This document shows, one piece after another, positions 1-11,786 of a stretch of 64,000 nucleotides of DNA; within the stretch, counting starts at the first letter, position 1; each line of letters begins with the position of its first letter. The DNA comes from Druceiella hillmani. Lineage: Eukaryota > Arthropoda > Insecta > Lepidoptera > Hepialidae. The notes under the pieces were generated by a model, which had not been told where the DNA came from, made no database searches, and saw nothing but the letters and a program-made list of their open reading frames with translations. Made by a program: the position numbers and the translations under genes. The stretch spans positions 1-64,000 of the forward strand of contig JAYKKI010000077.1 in assembly GCA_039881145.1 (NCBI GenBank), read 5' to 3'.

Positions 1-2515
1 CACGATTACACAATTCAAAAAATTCAGTGAGTGTAGTTTTAGGTGGATTTATAGCACGATCAATCGCTGTCTGGTTCGTGAAAAATACACGCTGACCGTT
101 TTCAAGATGGACGGCTAACTGAACAACTGCTAGATCCCGTTCATGAATTGGAAAACCAAAGATACGCCAAGCAGCTTCATTAGAGCTGATGTACCGACCA
201 ATTTGGTAGAGCGTTATTTCATCGTTTTTATTCACTGGAGGAGCATTCACATTAGTATTTCCACTCTAAACACAGCCATATCACTGGCTTTATGGAATAC
301 TTGCAAATGTTTTTGATGCTCTTCACAGCACTGCAGAACTCAATATTAATATGAGCATTGTATGTCTTGCTCAGCAAAAGCGAATACGGCACCACCCAAC
401 GATTGTCAATGTCAATGTCTGTGTTGCTGATATTTTTAATAAATGATTGTCCGCCATTATCGAGATTTCTTCGACGATATATTGGATATCCGTCGACATT
501 TGTGATCGTATCATTAGTGAAATTTTTAGTACATTTTCCCATCTCTTATGTAAGGCGATGAACGATTAAGAGTACCGCATGGACCATGGATCATGTTTGT
601 TGTAACAATATCAAACAGCAGTTTGTTAGTAGGCGGATCTCGAATTTCCGCAGAAATGATACTATCGATTTCTTCAGGACGGATTTTGTCGATTAACCAA
701 ACCAAAATGTGTGCATGAGGTAATCCTCGCTTTTGCCACTCAACCGAATACAGCCAGCAACGTGTGGGACCGAATACATGTAATTTAGTAATGAAACTTA
801 TTAAAGACTTCAACTTTTGTCTGAACACACGTGCTGTAATGTCATGACGATGTATTGCATTTTGGCCTGGCAATACCAAAGATGTAATCTCTGGCCATTT
901 TGGATTACATGTGAAGGTGATAAATAAACACGGTCGTCCATATTCTCGCACGAAAGTCAGAGCATACTGTATATATTCTTGCATATAACGTGGACTGCCA
1001 ACGTACGATGATGGTAAAATGACAGAGTTACCAATTTCGGCGACGTCGGCGTTGTTGTTAATAGCGTCTCGCAAGTGAATGTACTCTTCCGCACGCAGCT
1101 TGAGTTGATTAAATCGAGGTATCGTAGTCGTTCGCCCTCTATCTTCGCGTACATGTCGACCATGAATTGATGACAAAGCTCACGACATCGTAGAATGACG
1201 TTGTCCAGGCCGCGTCTAATCATTAATCGGTACGCATAATAAACCTTCGAGCTAACGTTCTTGTTTGTTTCAGCTCCTGTATAATATTAATTTAAATTAA
1301 TTACGTTCAATAAATTAATTTTTTTGTTAAATGATTAATGATCAAGTTCATAATAAATTAAGTACCTGATACGGGATCTAGTTGTTTTATGTTTATGCAA
1401 TATCCGTCTTGTCCCTTCCAGAATATTAGCGGATATTGGAGAGCGTTATATGAACGATGTGTATCAGCAATGAACTGAAGATTATTATTTCTTCTACGAA
1501 TCACAATTTCTCGTGCACCTGTACGATCGCCAACCATGATTCCAGCAACGTCATCAACAACAAGTGCATTGAATCTACGAATATGCTCTCCGGCTGGTGT
1601 TTTATCAGGATTAAGGACAATAGCGTGATTATCGCTTTGTAATTTGTGCATGTGTGATTTGAATATTTTCAACAATTCATTGTGTTCGTTCAATAGAGCG
1701 TCCAGCTTGCTGACGATGCGTCTCGCAAAAAAATAATCAAGGTTTTTATAGTCACAACGTGCATTCACGCGATTGGCAAGTGCGCTTCCGGAATCCTCGC
1801 CGCCCACGTAGTAGATTTGTAAAAATGTTTGTGGTTTATTTGGCATTGGTAGCAATGAGCCCATTTTATGATAAACTTGGCCTCTGATTTTGAATGTAGA
1901 ATTGTATTGTTGACCGTTTGCATTAGTATTTTGAACTATTTCTGTTGCTCCGAACGATGTCATTTGAAAGCATGAATTGAATATTCGAATTGACTTCAGG
2001 AACACGTTAGAATCTGAATCCGTGCCGATAAGTAAACCGTTCAATGGTTCGGGTGGTGTTTCAATTTCAGGTAGTTGCACTTTTCGTGACGCGCAACACA
2101 TCCCAGCTGGCTCATTTTTGAATTGGAGAGCATGACAATTCGAACATTCCGTGTCCATTGCACCAATTACCACATTTGAATGAGCATAATATTCAATATC
2201 GGGCTCATAGTGGAATGCTAGACGCAGGAATGAATCAGATATAAATGCTCGATGTACGTGTTGGCATTGTTGGTCATTTGTTCTGCGTCTATTGACTGTG
2301 AAACGGCGTGATTGTCGTTATTCTAATCTTATTACTTCATTGCGTTCAGCTCGTGTAACTTCTGATTGTTTTTGACGCAATTGCGCCATGCTCATACGTG
2401 CATCAGTATTTTGTTGCTGGATTTGTTCTTCGATTCTTTGGGATCTTCTGTTTCTTATGATTCTAGATCTACTTGTATTACGGCTCAAATCAGCCCCTTT
2501 GCGTTTTCTTGGCAT
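1..2515 (-). pseudogene. Helitron RepHel protein, N-terminal half (Helitron_like_N region), broken
   Basis: RepHel nicks and ligates DNA with an HUH Rep domain and unwinds it with a Pif1-type helicase. The start at 2515 gives the basic MPRKRKGADLSRN leader typical of insect Helitrons. The frame then passes one in-frame stop (2318-2320) and continues through LRLAFHYEPDIEYYAHSN, a cysteine cluster (CSNCH, MCCAS) and NALQYPLIFWKG. After an 89-nt intron it resumes as YYAYRLMIRRGLDNVILRC. The Rep core is clear: GRPCLFITFTCNPKWPEI, then GLPHAHILVWL containing the metal-binding HxH (about 690-720). Frameshifts occur near 1130, 535 and 295. The frame nearest the edge reads FTNQTAIDRAINPPKTTLTE and runs out of the window. 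The catalytic tyrosine and the helicase are not in view. The stop and frameshifts mark it as inactive. Confidence 0.88.
1277..1365 (-). other. GT-AG intron inside the Helitron RepHel gene
   Basis: On the minus strand the coding sequence ...CCCGTATCAG meets GTACTTAATT at 1365. A T-rich AT stretch follows, ending ATTATACAG at 1277, after which the frame resumes GAGCTGAAAC. Splicing joins DPVSG to AETNKNVSSKVYY in phase 1 and restores continuity of the family alignment. Unspliced, the frame stops at once. Length is 89 nt. Confidence 0.7.
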
Positions 2516-3658
2516 TGTTCACTGTACAAAACACACATAAATAGAATTAATGAAATTACTTAATGATGAAAAACGTTATAATTACGGCATTTTAAATCAT
2601 AAGAGATGTTTTTTTAATAAAATAAACTAAAATTAGTTTTTTTATAAGATCAATAAGATCAATATTTTTGCCGTAATGTCAAAAACTTGACAGAATTAAT
2701 TGTAAAATGTTACTTTGAAATCACGGCAAAAATCCTGGCCCTAGTTATAATGTATTTAATATTTGATTGTACACACATACATTTACATATTCATGTAAAT
2801 ATTAGACTGTTTCACGAAAGCGAAAAAATTTATTTTTCATAATTATATCAAAAATATATTGTTAGAAATGGTAAAAAAAAATTAATACAAAAAAAAGTTT
2901 GCCCGATTGTAATAAAAATTAACTTTTGCCAAATCTTTTTTGACCATTTCCAACAACATTTTCGATATAAATAAAAAAAAGTATAGTTACAACACAAAAG
3001 CCGTTGTTGGTGGGAGCTCGTGCCACATGTTGAGTACTTTTGAGGTTATGTAAATCACTTGATTAACTAATCGTGCAAAATACACTCAAAATTAATAATT
3101 TTATTATTATTAATAAAATAGGAACAATTAATATTTAATATGAGAGTTACACTGAGATAGCAAAATGATAATTGTAAACGTTACTACTACACTTGATAAA
3201 CAATAATGATGGCCGAAAACTGTGTAGGGAGTGACAGAAGTCGTATTGTGTGAGAGAAACAGGAGACCAGCTTCGGTCTCATTCTGGTAAATGAGTAACA
3301 CTCACCAGTAAAAGCACGGAAAATTTTAAAAATCTAACATCGAGCGGGATGGGAGATGATTAAATTACTAAAATGGCTATTAAAAAATAGGGGTTGGTGA
3401 TAAAAGGGTAAAAATTTAGGGTTGTATGTATTTTTTAAGTCACATTGTAGAAAAATAAAATCAAAAAAAATTGTCCAAGAATTAAAAAATTAATGTTAAG
3501 GGTGAACAACTCTTATCGCTTAGGGATATGAAAAATAGATAGTAGCCGATTCTCAGACGTACTGAATATGCATATAACATTTGGTAAAAATCGGTAAAGC
3601 CGTTTCGGAGGAGTAAGGTAACTAACATTGTGACACGAGAATTTAATATATATACAGA

Positions 3659-6600
3659 TTTACGCATGAACAGACGATCTTGTGTCGATGTGATTGTTTA
3701 CTATTAATCTAAGGTGAAACCACGGTCATTTTTACTAATGGAATATCAATTAAGACACTAAACGTTGTATCATATTCATATGCCAATATATTTATGTATT
3801 TTATTAACACAAACATCTTTGGCTAAAATATTAATAGAAAAATATTTAAAACATGTTTTGGTACGTAGTAAATTAGAACGTAGAAATATGCTATTATAAG
3901 TTTTATACAACATATTATAACATTACAAAATTAAGTTAAATAATATTTTAATTATAATTAAATTTTAAGTAAGTATTTACTTCAATTTTTATCTTAAGGC
4001 TTGGTACGCTGGGAACTTACTTAAAATTGCTGAATCATATTGGATACGATGATCATGGATGATAGACTGAATGCAACCTTGTTAATATTTCAGTAATGCA
4101 TACTTTGAGATAACGTTTTTCGAAAGCTGACTCACCATCTCAAATAGTTATTTACGATTATAATAATTTTTTTATGAAGAACACCGGGGATCTCAAAAAG
4201 TCACTAGCTATTTTGTCGCTTATAAATCTCTAATGGGATCTTATGAAATTATTAGACGATGAATCTAATACAGGAATAGGGAATAAGCAATTTCTATATT
4301 TAACTTATAGATCCAGTTAAAATGTGGATAAATATAAAATGTAAAATTGTTGTTGACGACATTTCTTAACTTCAAAACGAAATTATTAAGATATGTATAG
4401 TTGTTTTGTGAGCACATTAGTAACCACATTAAAGTACTTTTCATGTATATGCCAGTTCCGTCATCGGCTTATCTCTTAGGACAACTATATACTTACAGAC
4501 CACAACAATGATGGACAATTTTAGTTCTATATCATTAGTGGTGTCACCCACACCCACTTTATTATCGCGATATATTGCATAATTTTCAGCTTACAAGTTT
4601 TATTAGCACAATGTACTATACAACAATTTTATTGCATGAATAAGTTGTTTACCTGAATGTCACCTCACTATAATAAATTTCCTCATGATACTTAAAGGTC
4701 TGTAACTTTAAATAGTCATCTGTGAGTAAAAAGTCAACCTAAACGTACTTTCTTGCATAAACTCGCATGTTAAGGGCAATTTATTTCAATGCACTTCGTT
4801 ATATTAAAAGTATAAATCATTCGTAGACGCGCACGACGTGTGTGATAACTTTGAACTGTTGTGTTATATTTAAACCTATTCATTTCAGACTATATCAGAT
4901 TTGGCAAAATAACATTTATAGAGGAGGTCTCCAGCAAGGATAGATACCCTACGAAACAAATGTTAAATTTGAAAGTTGAATGATTAACGACAACACAGTT
5001 CTAAACATCGTAATTTTTTCCTGAACATTTAATATCTAATTAATGATTATAATCTTTGAATAAAATAAAAATGGTTCAGAATTGACCATAACTTTTACAT
5101 TTAAATAAAATAATTAGATCACTTTAGACCTAAGAAGCAATTGAATTGAAATTAAATTTTTAAGTCTTGTCCATTAAATTTTTTTGGTTAATTTAGTCAT
5201 TATCATGCATTCTTTTCATCAATTAGTCATCAATTTATTCATTATCATGGTTAATTTAGTCATTATTATGCATTTATTTTCTTAGCAATTGTACTGTAGT
5301 TTCGTTGTCAATAATAATGTTTTAAATATAGTCATCGTTTAGTCCGAGAAGTTTTAAAAATATCCAAAAATTTGTAGATGGATAATCACAAAATTACGGA
5401 CACTATAGGATTTTATTTTGAAAAAATTTGAAATCATGAGTACCAGCTAATTTATTCTCATTAAATTTTACCTATGGTCAACTGTTCCTTGTCACTCTGA
5501 AAAAAAAACATGTTCGTAATATGCGTGAAGGCATTTGGTATATTCTCAGAATTTAAACATTTCCAATTCTATCCTATCCCGTTGATTCAAAAGCTAATTT
5601 TAATGTTTTTCTTTTTCTTATCAGATAGTTCCTTACTTCCAGTTTTCTTTTATATTTCCGCGGCATCGTCCACCATTTTAACAACTCAAAAACCTTATCG
5701 GCCATCTTGAGAGCTTTTGTAAGCCCGAATTAAAGTGGTTGCCGCATGATATATGGAAGTATGAAATATGTAAGTTCTTTAATCTAACTCGTGGCTATTG
5801 TGTCTTCAATAAAATATGAATAAAAAATAAAATAAATGTAAATCCCATCAATTCATTCAATTTATATTTAGTGATTGCATAACAAAGTAAATACTCGACA
5901 TAAGATAGTTGTAAATAAAATTTCGACCATCGTTAGTACGGTGGAATACAAATTAACGGATAAAAGGAATGCGCTTGTTATACCTTTTCGCATGGCATTG
6001 AGGAACGAATGGGAATGCTTCCTATTTGTAATGCAATTTCCAATTTCCAATTTTCTTCTAGATACGTTTTAGAGAATTGGAAAATTTGTCCCACCGTGAT
6101 TGTGATACATATTCTGGAATTACTTTGTGCCACAGTATACCAAAAGTCACTGCTAAATTTAATTATTTTCATGAAATTTTGTTTTTTTCCTTCAAAAGAC
6201 TTACTGTTTTGTTAATATCCTTGGTCATAATTTTCTTATTTAATGACATTATAATATTCCAAATGAAATTTTTTAGTTCACATTATTAATAATTTTTTCC
6301 CTGTCGTTACTACATACACAATATTTCAAAATTAAGCATTTTGGCAGATCGGCCATTGATATAGGCGATCTCAAGATTTTTAAATTTATCTGTTTATTAT
6401 TTTAATACGCATATACATAAAACATTTTCTATTTTCCAATTAAAGAAACAATTTGTTTAAATACAACGCATTATTGAATATCTTCCCTCTTTCTGTCAAA
6501 GGATGCAGCAATTACAGTGCGTATTTCAAACTAATGAAGTTTTTCAAATCAAAACCTAATTAGGTAAGTGACATTGTAGGTTTAGATTATTGAAAAGCCA

Positions 6601-7018
6601 TATTTATATCAATATTAAATTTTTTCTTTACCTAATCATATCCTTACTGTCCTTGTGATATAATTTTAATCATATATAGCTATGATTATGACAGAAACGC
6701 ATATTTATTCACATATATATATGTGTGTATAGCAAATACGCATATTTACTAGTATAGTAATAAATCAATAGGTAGCTAAGTACCTCATACCCTCTGATTA
6801 ATGCAATGCATGTTGACGTAAATTTTATTTTTCAAATTTCACGATTAGATTGTCTATTATTTTTCAATGAAGAGCAAAAAACTGCCTACCTTCTAATTAG
6901 TTTCTGTTCTCATTATGCTCACCGTGAGTTAATATGAAAAAATATCTGCCGAATTCATTTTTTTTAGTTATAGCCACCATATTGGCTTTTTAATCTAAGT
7001 AATCTAGTTTAATACAAA
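3659..7018. other. AT-rich intergenic stretch without recognisable genes
   Basis: No reading frame resembling a known family is seen on either strand. The content is AT-rich with many short homopolymer runs. The only structure noted is the degenerate short repeat at 5186-5275, listed separately. Confidence 0.6.
5186..5275. repeat. Imperfect short tandem repeat
   Basis: The phrase GGTTAATTTAGTCATTAT followed by (C/T)ATGCAT occurs twice about 60 bp apart, with degenerate TTAGTCAT/TTCATTATCATG pieces between. It looks like a small decayed tandem array. Confidence 0.6.
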
Positions 7019-7515
7019 GTCAATTAAGATGACTTAACTATGTTTATTAAAATTCGTCAAACATTTCATACTCTGTGGCTGAATGGATTAACTAACTTAC
7101 TGTCGTAATCCTCTTGTCGAGTTGCCGTGGTCGAGTTAAAACTAATTAATTTCAGGCTTATATACTTTTGACTAATAATCTGAGCTCCGTTTGCATTCGA
7201 TGTTGCCATCAGGATTTGATCGACTAAAGTAATTTAATAGATGATTCAAATATTATTGCGGATGACAGTCAATCAAGATGACTTAATTATGTTTATTAAT
7301 ATTCGTCAAATACTTTATTCTCTGCGGCTGAATGGGTTAACTAACTTACTGTCGTAATCCTCTTGTCGAGTTGCCGTGGTCGAGTTAAAACTAATTAATT
7401 TCAGGCTTCTATATTTTTGAGATAATCTGAGGCTCCGTTTGCATTCGATGTTGCCATCAGGATTTAATCGATTTAAGGAAATTAATAAATGCTTCAAGTA
7501 TTATTGCGAATGACT
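7019..7515. repeat. Tandem duplication, two copies of about 249 bp
   Basis: Copy 1 starts at 7019 and copy 2 at 7268; anchors throughout repeat at 248-249 bp spacing. The flanks are clearly diverged, but a core of about 78 bp (7081-7158 versus 7330-7407) differs at about one base. That core contains TCCTCTTGTCGAGTTGCCG. No coding or RNA family is recognised. The uneven divergence suggests recent conversion or constraint on the core. Confidence 0.85.
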
Positions 7516-7690
7516 GTGCATCCAACGCCGAACGCCGCCGTAACTAACGCGGTAATTGTGCGACCTCGAAGTCACATCCCTGACGTTAAGGTACGCCTGT
7601 GACGGTGAAGGCTTCTGTAACCAACACAGCAATTAGGCGCCCTCTAGGTTACAACCCCTGATGCGGTATCCAGTGTCGATGCAAAGTAAC
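7514..7690. repeat. GC-richer block with a degenerate 76-bp internal repeat
   Basis: GTAACTAACGCGGTAATT (about 7541) and GTAACCAACACAGCAATT (about 7617) begin two related segments, each ending near CATCCCTGA/CAACCCCTGA. The block is much more CpG-rich than its surroundings and abuts the 249-bp duplication. It is possibly a transposon end; no family is recognised. Confidence 0.5.
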
Positions 7691-9400
7691 AGAATCGTAT
7701 GCAAAAAACGGTGCTCGAAATTCGATATAATCGTTCTGTGTATATAGCATTGTTTTGGTTTCAATTTCGGTTCAGCGTCTTAAGGCAACCCGTCGAAAAA
7801 TTAAAGTACAATGATTTTAAAGTACAGCGGTCAAGATTCCCAGTCTGGTATAGTTAAATATTGAATAGATCGAATAATACACTCCACAATAGATAATTTG
7901 TTTATTTGAAAACTTATTTTTATGAAATGTTTTACAAATATGATTGTAAAATATTATAACAAAATTTACAGTACACTTAAAAAAGTTAAAATGGAAACAT
8001 TATATTAGTTCTTAAGAATCATATAATTGTTCACAAAAGAGGGAGTTTTGTTTGAAGTTACCAAAAAAACCAAAAGGGTAAAAAGGAAGTTACAGGATTG
8101 GTACCTCACCAATCAAAATTAAAATAAAATTACGTGTATAATTAAGTATTGAAGCTTAATTTTATGGTTAAAAATAAAAATTTGTACAACACGAAAAAGG
8201 AATTTGACAAAAGAAAGGATTATGTAGTTATTAACACATAATTTCCGTTGTTGTTTAAAAATGAATATCGCACACAAAATGTAATATCAAAATAATACTA
8301 AGGCAAGTATTTGCACAATCTATGTTAAGAGCACCCATTAATTCAGTGTGCCTTTTTAAAGTTGCAGGATGTGGCATAACAGTTACTGCAGTTATATCGT
8401 CACTAACCCATCGATAAGCATTAGTTACGAACATTTTACTTCGTATCGTAGTATTACTGTAATAATTGTATATCTGATATGAGATGAACCTTAAAACTAT
8501 GACAAATTTGATTAATGTAGGTGTTTTCATTTACTCTTCAAGCATTACAGCTTAGTAATAATATCCCAGATAAATTTAGACTTTCAATTATTTTTATTAA
8601 ATTATCGTAGTATGAGGTATCAATTGCTTTGTGTTATTGACTTATTAAAAATAACACGATGGATGGATAACCTTGTAAAAATAACTATATTAATATGTTT
8701 TTAACGTACCACACAACACCGGAAATATATTACAGCAACATTTCAACTATGACAAGTTTGACATCTGAGCGAATACAATCACGTAAATGGTAATCGAACT
8801 GATATAACTAAGAATTAAACTGGCCCTCAATTTGAAGATATTGCATGCGGTAAATTTGCCGATTCCACTTATTTCGATCAGGTTGATAATATCAGAAATA
8901 TCTTGAAGTTGATCTGTGGATGGATAACGTGTGGTCTTAATTTGAGTTTTTTAATACTTAGTTAAAACAAAAACAGTAATTCTCAAAATTTTATGCGGAA
9001 TATAATTTATCGTAAAGGTATGGTAGAAAGATTTCTAGAGAATAATTTCGGTTTTGTCTCTTAACTGTTTTTCATATAAAATGTAGTATAATGGGTAATT
9101 GTATGCATAAAAGTGCAAAAATAAAGTATTATGAAAATATGCAGGATTTTAATTATAACTTTAATAATAGAATTATTTAACCTATTTTAAATGTAAAACA
9201 GTACAGATAGTCAATATATCTGGAAAACCAAATAACCAAATTTTAGTTGGCTTAAAATCTGACTGAAACCTATGAATTAACAAATTTTTAAAATTTTTTC
9301 TAGACACGAGATATTGTCGCAAGAAGAAGAAACAACTGTTACATTTAAAACTGTAAATTGAAAAAATACAAGGGCAGAGCATATGTTGAGGTGAGCATAG
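7691..9400. other. Intergenic AT-rich sequence, no gene seen
   Basis: Only short open frames without family resemblance are present. No repeat structure beyond AT-rich low complexity stands out. Confidence 0.55.
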
Positions 9401-9439
9401 CCAGTGTCCCAAACTCTTTATTGTCGTGTGATGGATAAC

Positions 9440-9531
9440 ACAAAATACACACACCCGCACCCATTCGCACGCACATTCTCGCGCGAGCACGCACACACAG
9501 GCGTACACATGCACGCTTACGTACACATTCT

Positions 9532-9603
<72 letters not shown>

Positions 9604-9630
9604 TATAAGTGCATGTGTGCTTGTGCATAT
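9440..9630. repeat. Compound microsatellite: CA-rich, (CA)n then (TA)n
   Basis: An irregular CA/CG alternating stretch leads into (CA)n at about 9531-9555 and a long (TA)n at about 9555-9594, followed by TACACATATATA. Open frames here are artefacts of the dinucleotide repeat. Confidence 0.95.
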
Positions 9631-9649
9631 ACATATGCGCGTGAGATAA

Positions 9650-11084
9650 AATGTGTTTTTCAGGTAATTCATTTGATGTAACGAGACAGCGAAGTGCCTC
9701 GATGCCTCGATTATAGGAAAAGTGTAAATAAAAATTTGTTTACCCTCGCGAGCCGCAAGTTTTATATTCGACAGAGTGACTTTTGAAATTTGTACTTCGG
9801 TTTTTAATTTCTCGCAAAAGCATCAGAACAAAACAAGAGGCAATAAATACTGCATGGACCATCCTATTTCAACGACAAAGAACCAGGCCCCACGTTCAGT
9901 CTGAAATCAGTTTCGATAATTATTTTAGTTTTTGGAAATATGTAGAAATAAACAAAAAAATGGTAATATGCGTTTAATATTATTATATTAAACTATATTT
10001 TAAAAAATTATATAATTTAAAAAATAGCTTAATTAATATAATATTATATATAGGAAGCTAGATAATTTTATATAATAATTCATATTAAGTATAGTTAAAC
10101 AGTTTCTACATTCAACTTGTTATATTTCTTTATTTAGTTATTTCTCAAGAATATCACTTAGGCAAATTGAAATATGAAAATAATGCTTGGAGCAAGGTAC
10201 CATGTCACAGTTTAAAATAAACTATAATAACACGCAACTGAAACCAAAAAGAATAATCAAATATAAAACAATTAGCCGTTAACTACTAAAATGTTTATAA
10301 CTCCGCTCATTTCTAAATTACTTCGAAACAGAGTAATAATGCAAATTATATCTTAAAATTCTCGAGAGTACAGCTCCCAAGTTTAGTTGTCTTTGAAAGT
10401 ATAGCATCACTAAAGACATGTACTCTAAAAATTCGCTCAATATTACTTGTTTTTGACTAAAAATAACACAACAAAAGTCAAAACGCTTTATTTGTTTACA
10501 TTAAAATGAAGCTCGTTGCTCTAATTTTATATATTTCAGTTGATGGATGGAAGAAAAATTGAGTTAGAAAGAGACTGCAAGACAAGTGGAGTAGTTTGAC
10601 AGAAATTATTAAAACATTTAACAAATTACAATTGTACATTGCTGGAACTCTAATTTATATGGCCTTTGGTCATCGAGTTTAGCTTTTCAGAACAAGAATT
10701 CGATACATGAGTAAATCTGAAAAGTATCCTGAAGCCGGTGAAATTTGTCATGGTTTTTGGTCACTAATATTGTTACGGCTGAAGTTACGGTTCAATTTAT
10801 GGTCAAGAAATTGGAAAATAATAATTTAGCCTTAACTTCGAAACGTGGAAAATTTTTCGTGAAAAATTTTATTGCATTTTTGATTTATCTTCAAGAGCCT
10901 TGCAGGTACCAAGCGTCGGGTAATGAAGAAGCATTTCATTTTCCATCAAAAATGTGCTCCAAAAAGAAATTTAATAGTTTGTAATGAGAATGAAGTTCAG
11001 CAACCTTTCAAATTCAACTGACAACAATGATGACGCATCTCTTGTTTTTTTGGCTGGAGAGAAGTTTCAATATAAAATCTTATA
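9650..11084. other. AT-rich stretch upstream of the hAT relic, no confident gene
   Basis: A small plus-strand open frame at 10745-10984 could be a decayed upstream part of the neighbouring hAT transposase, but I see no recognisable motif in it. 9960-10100 is very AT-rich. Confidence 0.45.
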
Positions 11085-11363
11085 TTGCAGCGGGAGTTGG
11101 AATCGACTATATCATCAATGTTCAATGTAATTTGCTCATCACCATGTCACGCTAATTCAGTTGAGTCCGTTATAAAAAAAGAAATGAGTATTTACAAAAT
11201 CACATTTACGTACAAAGCACGAAAAGGAACACCACCGACAAGTGTGGAAATCGTGAGAAGGGTTTCTGCTGCTGGCTGTATTGGATCTAAAATACGTAGA
11301 TTTTGGTGGACAACACTTTTTAGATATGTTTCCTTCGTAACCTTTTTAACTTCATGCTGCTAA
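11085..11363 (+). pseudogene. hAT transposase C-terminal dimerisation domain, relic
   Basis: hAT transposases end in a conserved dimerisation domain with the signature PPTSVEAER..SAAG...K.R. Here the frame reads IKKEMSIYK, then TPPTSVEIVRRVSAAGCIGS and KIRR, matching that signature with the ER of the motif altered. The C-terminal L(C)FLR block is distorted (FVTFLTSCC), consistent with small indels. No BED finger or catalytic DDE segments were found upstream, so this is a 5'-truncated or heavily decayed copy. It lies just 3' of receptor Gr-A's last visible exon, where the receptor's missing end would be expected. Confidence 0.7.
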
Positions 11364-11786
11364 TGAAACTAAGTAAGTTTTTGATTGATTTGTTGTAAGA
11401 AACCGTTTTGTTAATTTCATTTGATTTCTATAAATTACCCGTATGTTAAGTTTGATTTTTTTGATTGAAAATTATATTGGTCAATCCATTGTTTTATTTA
11501 CCTTATAAAAAATTAATTTTTGTGTCTCGTAATTTACTGCGAATGCTATGAGACTGTTTGATATATAATTATCTTTGTGTTTGAATAGGTAAAAGCATTA
11601 TTTTTGTTCTTTTTACAGTAGAGCACTGGAATTTGACACTTTTTCGGATGTTTCAAGACTTCACCTAAATTGCGATTTTTAGGAGATAAGTAATTATTAA
11701 TTTAATTTGATCTGATTCTTTAATTCTTTATTGACTCCTCTAAAATAGATAATGTTATCAACAAGATATTTGTATGGATACTTACC
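11364..11786. other. Region just 3' of Gr-A exon 2, no terminal exon found
   Basis: A Gr terminal exon (ending in a TYxVIxxQF-like motif) would be expected on the minus strand in or beyond this stretch. I read it on that strand and found no convincing candidate. Confidence 0.45.

Larger units (their letters stand above)
1..3658 (-). mobile_element. Helitron (rolling-circle transposon), 5' portion, truncated by window edge
   Basis: The element reads on the minus strand. Its 5' terminus is called at 3658, where the minus strand reads A|TCTGTATATATATTAAAT, the 5'-TC start after an A expected of Helitrons that insert between A and T. The next roughly 170 bases (about 3485-3640) resemble the terminal sequence common to insect Helitrons as I remember it, with phrases such as CTCCGAAACGGCTTTACCGA and TCTGAGAATCGGCTACTATC. 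A 1-kb AT-rich leader follows (2516-3480) and then the RepHel gene. The helicase half and the 3' hairpin/CTRR end lie outside the window. The element is decayed, so it is a relic of an autonomous copy. Confidence 0.85.

Noticed and set aside
9182..9634. 150-codon minus-strand frame across the CA/TA microsatellite
   Set aside because: Its open part is alternating Y/I/V/C from dinucleotide repeats; the rest has no family resemblance.
10745..10984. 79-codon plus-strand frame upstream of the hAT tail
   Set aside because: It might be decayed transposase, but no hAT, BED or other motif is visible, so it is not called separately.
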